Shown here one piece after another: positions 33,801-34,887 of a stretch of 34,887 nt of DNA. The translations under genes were made by a program, and so were the position numbers. This stretch comes from a virus. The notes under the pieces are model-generated. The model was not told the DNA's origin and did not search any database. It saw nothing but the letters and a program-made list of their open reading frames with translations. Location of the stretch: positions 1 through 34,887 of IMG/VR virus record IMGVR_UViG_3300042691_049967; one strand, 5' to 3'. The stretch's first letter is position 1. The number at the start of each line of letters is the position of its first letter.

Positions 33801-34887
33801 TACAAGCGTTTAATGAATGAGCTTGAAATATACAGAGATATGAACGACTGGCTAAATGCAGGAACTGTTCCAGAAAATACAGTTTTGTATAGAACACTTG
33901 GACTCTGGAAAGGGATTGAAGACCTCAACGTAGGTGATGAGTTCTATGACGGCGCGTTCCAAAGCACAACATCAAATATTAACCAAGAATTTTTATGGGG
34001 TCCAAGAAATCTTCGTATATTTGTTGGAAGCGGGGTATCTGGGCGTTCACTATCAGAAGGAATTGAATCTAGCCGATTTGCGGAAGACGAATTTATTTTG
34101 CCAGCTGGAGCTAGATACAAAATTCTAAGAAAACCAGACAACTCATCAAGTACAAGAAAAAATAGTGCTGAACGATTCTGGGATGTTGAAATAGTGAGCC
34201 AAGGTGTTTCTGGAGCAATGCGTGGTACTCCTGCATTTCCGTGGAATGTGGACAGCGGCGACATTAGGGCAAGAATAAAGTCATCTAATTCAGATGATTC
34301 GTTGAATGTGGCAATAAAGCGCTCTGTATCAGGGAAAATGGCCATACCACGCACGCTGTTTGTGGGAAGAGATTTTTACGCAGACCTTGACTTGGCACCT
34401 ACGGCTACATTGAAAGAAATCAAAGATTCTTATAGAGAGATTTCAAAGCAATTTGGCACAGATAGAAATCTGGGAAGTAAAATAGCTGCAGAAAAACTTC
34501 GCGCAGCAACGGAAGCATTTGACGTACTATCTGACGCAAAAGAACGCGATTACTACGATTCAACAATCTTTCCAAATATTCAAAAAGATGCTAAAAAATT
34601 GAGCAGTTCACCAGCATCTGGGCCATCTGCACCACCACGTAGAGCAGTTCAGCCAGAAGCAACCAAGGCTCTTCCAAAGCTTAAAAACACACTTGGAAAA
34701 CGTCTCGGCATTTCTATCGAAATAAAAGACAACATCATCCCAGGCCAATCATCATTGAGTAGATATAGAGTGGCTCCAACTGAAAAAGGTGTGGATATAC
34801 CTGGCCCTAGTGGAGTCAAAATCAGAATAGACGAAGATAGATTCTGGGATGTTTATCACAAAATTGCTTCTGGAATCCAAAAAGGCG
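27831..34887 (+). CDS. Giant modular protein (at least 2352 aa, runs off the window): DUF5872-like, Nudix, ADP-ribosyltransferase and J-domain modules
   Basis: Starts at ATG 27831 with an AAGGGA ribosome site; no stop before the window end. Order: a Cys-x17-Cys segment (C47-C65); a basic DUF5872-like domain (about 113-233; G-G-R-P-G-Q-W-S-A-R-K-A-Q and R-Y-L-P-A-K-A-W; name from memory); an Arg-rich helix plus F-D-P-N-P-I-D-A-D-A-D loop (about 294-312); a long helical stretch; an acidic low-complexity region (about 960-1040); a Nudix hydrolase (G-G 1720-1721; R1746-E-Q-L-E-E-V-G-I) with an insertion between the box halves; an ADP-ribosyltransferase with R2021 in L-Y-R, S-T-T-S (2045-2048) and E2085-D-E2087; and a J-domain-like fold (about 2178-2240) whose HPD is G-T-D (2209-2211). 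I/V/L-S/T-G-x-M motifs sit at 631, 1419, 1581, 1911, 2126 and 2166, several flanking these modules. Likely a virion polyprotein, by inference. Confidence 0.85.
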   Translation, partial: MEPTDQNENVTEFGEKAMLSQRVIRATDPDTYSDPESARVRARQLGCIGIRRYMNRNGGQSWMPCTNESDYRKYSGQGYSGRKFRRQEIDRAVRDSIGRNHGRTFREKSANYTKPELRERLKQRIMSGSKGGRPGQWSARKAQLLAIAYRKAGGGYKGGKSKKQRSLVRWGKEKWRTSDGKPAIRGAVTRRYLPAKAWSKLSPAQRAATNRKKITGSKRGSQFVPNTEAAASARKRVSRGMKHIEFYEELEIKAIGSRVGGRIGRAIAPGGDSGPRVGRTARRARIAGRLDNVAFDPNPIDADADLQVQEGTRWERTITPQASLASRLGRGAVQMPRRQPKETRVEREIVRGRSKPEAPIRRVQKPRETVGREVTAIPEVRKPITTTRTPGKRTKKPTEAVAKPSILRSDERQEEVRRSFEDLSSVLDRAEKAQIYKSWDEGRYTVSELADQFDVVQDEINSVIKDHSKYRESSYRSFRKANPKLALAIDKKFDKTKTNIENAIRDGIIRNWDSLLNYALRSPGERSMKDKITKELFGAFSNGADPDGKGKLVLGYRRSRRNGVDTVVRDIADRNAMPSDFSTLYQYRQVAPTIDSRAISARDMNERATRAREFRKYQRTIDASNMWDTSISGRMAAGPSMTPEDENKWRMQEWKRQQLKKLSLNPEVGNGKLPALAGLLGEGDLAQGINSIDELSEDVVNSVWDETLQDLMKNGMRIPSYRAKNAPLTPKELAIAANAKRPLVSAFLDEVKKLNPNGNFARIDIDSLGDKDVEDLFNTFILPELTNPDTPSIQDVQIAAGLPQSREMVSLADSVAWLVPDKFKDLEIRTLIAKQQLKDVGMSEDDPAFDEALQRLINEEYDNEATSGINDIESWLQAGAPPVARGGGGGKTPPPINPSTGEPFDEDSWREQINNLVSKYETESDKARQELEEILGQLYDIGRAQGWIDDSNEPGGDGDDDESYMPEEIGDGMPTPSIEDEFGYPDTDEAWETPYIDENGNEIPYDGSDTHPLNVNPETNQPYNVEEDNQMDEDLYRFFLDPNNMHVREWMDLDNTHTIARYAKPPAELARRFYQGDIDDPNPEKIDKRIDWNRLVNYIQKVSPHFFTRDKQGELVADLAEITRSGNYDGASFNPTPDPDADPSGYQFRQQLREFVDAKRQEEAQLVASSDQTGKARRAALWKLLETDTLTPDEIAFDEQMFDVANVNAALSLYALENNISNNKLSSLLKVAKQAAPSRADDYAKRRVERIAQQFIDQGKSSRQALAEIDRAIEHQIELRTKVGIEYDNMRREHMALRNMVTSLLMMRPKNRKQTYNRDGSVRRRGWDPKKESASRYLNRMARWDREFIGHIDRNGNWRPGVVSQLVSRLRQLEITTGAVAGGGATSDIFQTADQNIERLREMRELIEDARGEARRFGISGFMKSGGADARLLGRAEERARMSARRAASGHFIFASPRNLKRYDDFGLPISRQTRISASGFNKRLSTLTEEATRSKNFKWSENRFFNRLPDRLKDIVRGLDETPYTFSSRGFKTMFPARTARRGQSVGAGMARPEDYEAFELLPANPIFVGKKTQPKRRTISGAMRLYTDQIGNEWYVTDRNGDIVVNTPFNSHDDALFYVRQVQQGFEDKPEFQFNDTVRFAAYKKRIDTYPYHGEGRIREIASQMNTEWVENQARGPKKTAADSIIMRMNPETGEKEVAMIRRAFPPFSGDRDVTLPGGFVDPTDLPDGKTQIDDDVFVTTALREQLEEVGIKESDILKQEFIGELDEPDWDPRFPNGMRVGGVYFEVKPDTQLVAADDAKAAFWVPIEKLARGEQAVGFGHAGFISAMLWNDDDSDLADKMAIVSQLARRRNQRIIREVNRQRALRNANKPKSEQVPLFPKDLPNPDAGYIPGGKAAEERARATYRRLTGRMSGTPVDNTELNDRVRYALVNYSGDGFGLLNQILRETNGLVLDRNMINNREALLNAINNNDPASLATRIGMGTESSYKRLMNELEIYRDMNDWLNAGTVPENTVLYRTLGLWKGIEDLNVGDEFYDGAFQSTTSNINQEFLWGPRNLRIFVGSGVSGRSLSEGIESSRFAEDEFILPAGARYKILRKPDNSSSTRKNSAERFWDVEIVSQGVSGAMRGTPAFPWNVDSGDIRARIKSSNSDDSLNVAIKRSVSGKMAIPRTLFVGRDFYADLDLAPTATLKEIKDSYREISKQFGTDRNLGSKIAAEKLRAATEAFDVLSDAKERDYYDSTIFPNIQKDAKKLSSSPASGPSAPPRRAVQPEATKALPKLKNTLGKRLGISIEIKDNIIPGQSSLSRYRVAPTEKGVDIPGPSGVKIRIDEDRFWDVYHKIASGIQKG

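Noticed and set aside
34022-34060. G-V-S-G-R-S in the ADP-ribosyltransferase as another S-G-x-M site
   Set aside because: It lacks the Met and lies between catalytic motifs of the enzyme, so cutting there would destroy it.
1-34887. tRNA, rRNA, integrase, attachment site or insertion sequence
   Set aside because: Reading the gaps (all shorter than about 110 bases) showed no cloverleaf, inverted terminal repeats or transposase/integrase motifs.

Overview
The window looks like part of the genome of a tailed double-stranded DNA phage (Caudoviricetes). It carries a large terminase, an HK97-type portal fused to a Mu gpF-like domain, an HK97-type prohead protease, phage recombination genes (RAD52-like annealing protein, RecB/Cas4-like nuclease) and long tightly packed genes on one strand. 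Several modules (DUF6321-, DUF6582-, PepSY- and DUF5872-like; names from memory) are ones I associate with phages of actinobacteria. The moderate GC content would suit an uncultured, possibly aquatic, actinobacterial host, but the host is inference. I saw no tRNA, CRISPR array, insertion sequence or integrase.

Layout. Positions 1-2841 are on the minus strand: a nuclease N-terminus cut by the window edge, a RAD52-like protein, an unknown small protein and TerL. A short divergent gap (2842-2909) separates them from plus-strand genes: a 55-aa membrane protein, the portal-MuF fusion (3087-5375), a protease fusion protein (5474-7894), a Cys-rich coiled-coil protein (7897-8286) and an acidic PepSY/DUF6582 protein (8283-9680). 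A convincing intrinsic terminator (9688-9714) follows. From 9757 to the window end the DNA is almost all very large proteins: 2089 aa (9757-16026), 684 aa (16752-18806), 2116 aa (18803-25153), 724 aa (25550-27724) and at least 2352 aa (27831-34887, open). Two smaller genes lie among them (16124-16774 and 25155-25550).

The giant proteins read like strings of enzyme modules: a zincin metallopeptidase, a DEDDh exonuclease, a degenerate kinase-like fold, an ADP-ribosyltransferase-like segment, a DUF5872-like basic domain, a Nudix hydrolase, an R-S-ExE ADP-ribosyltransferase and a J-domain with a changed HPD motif. A short motif, [I/V/L]-[S/T]-G-x-M (typically S-I-S-G-R-M-S-T), recurs about thirteen times across five proteins, usually between modules. 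An N-terminal pair of cysteines spaced exactly C-x17-C recurs in four proteins.

My main hypothesis is that these are virion polyproteins. They would enter the prohead, be cut at or near the S-G-x-M sites by the prohead protease encoded just upstream, and be delivered with the DNA as a set of host-modifying enzymes, by analogy with phage T4 Alt and internal proteins. The motifs and domains are seen directly; the processing and delivery are inferred. No major capsid protein was recognised, so it is probably outside the window or too divergent to see by eye.
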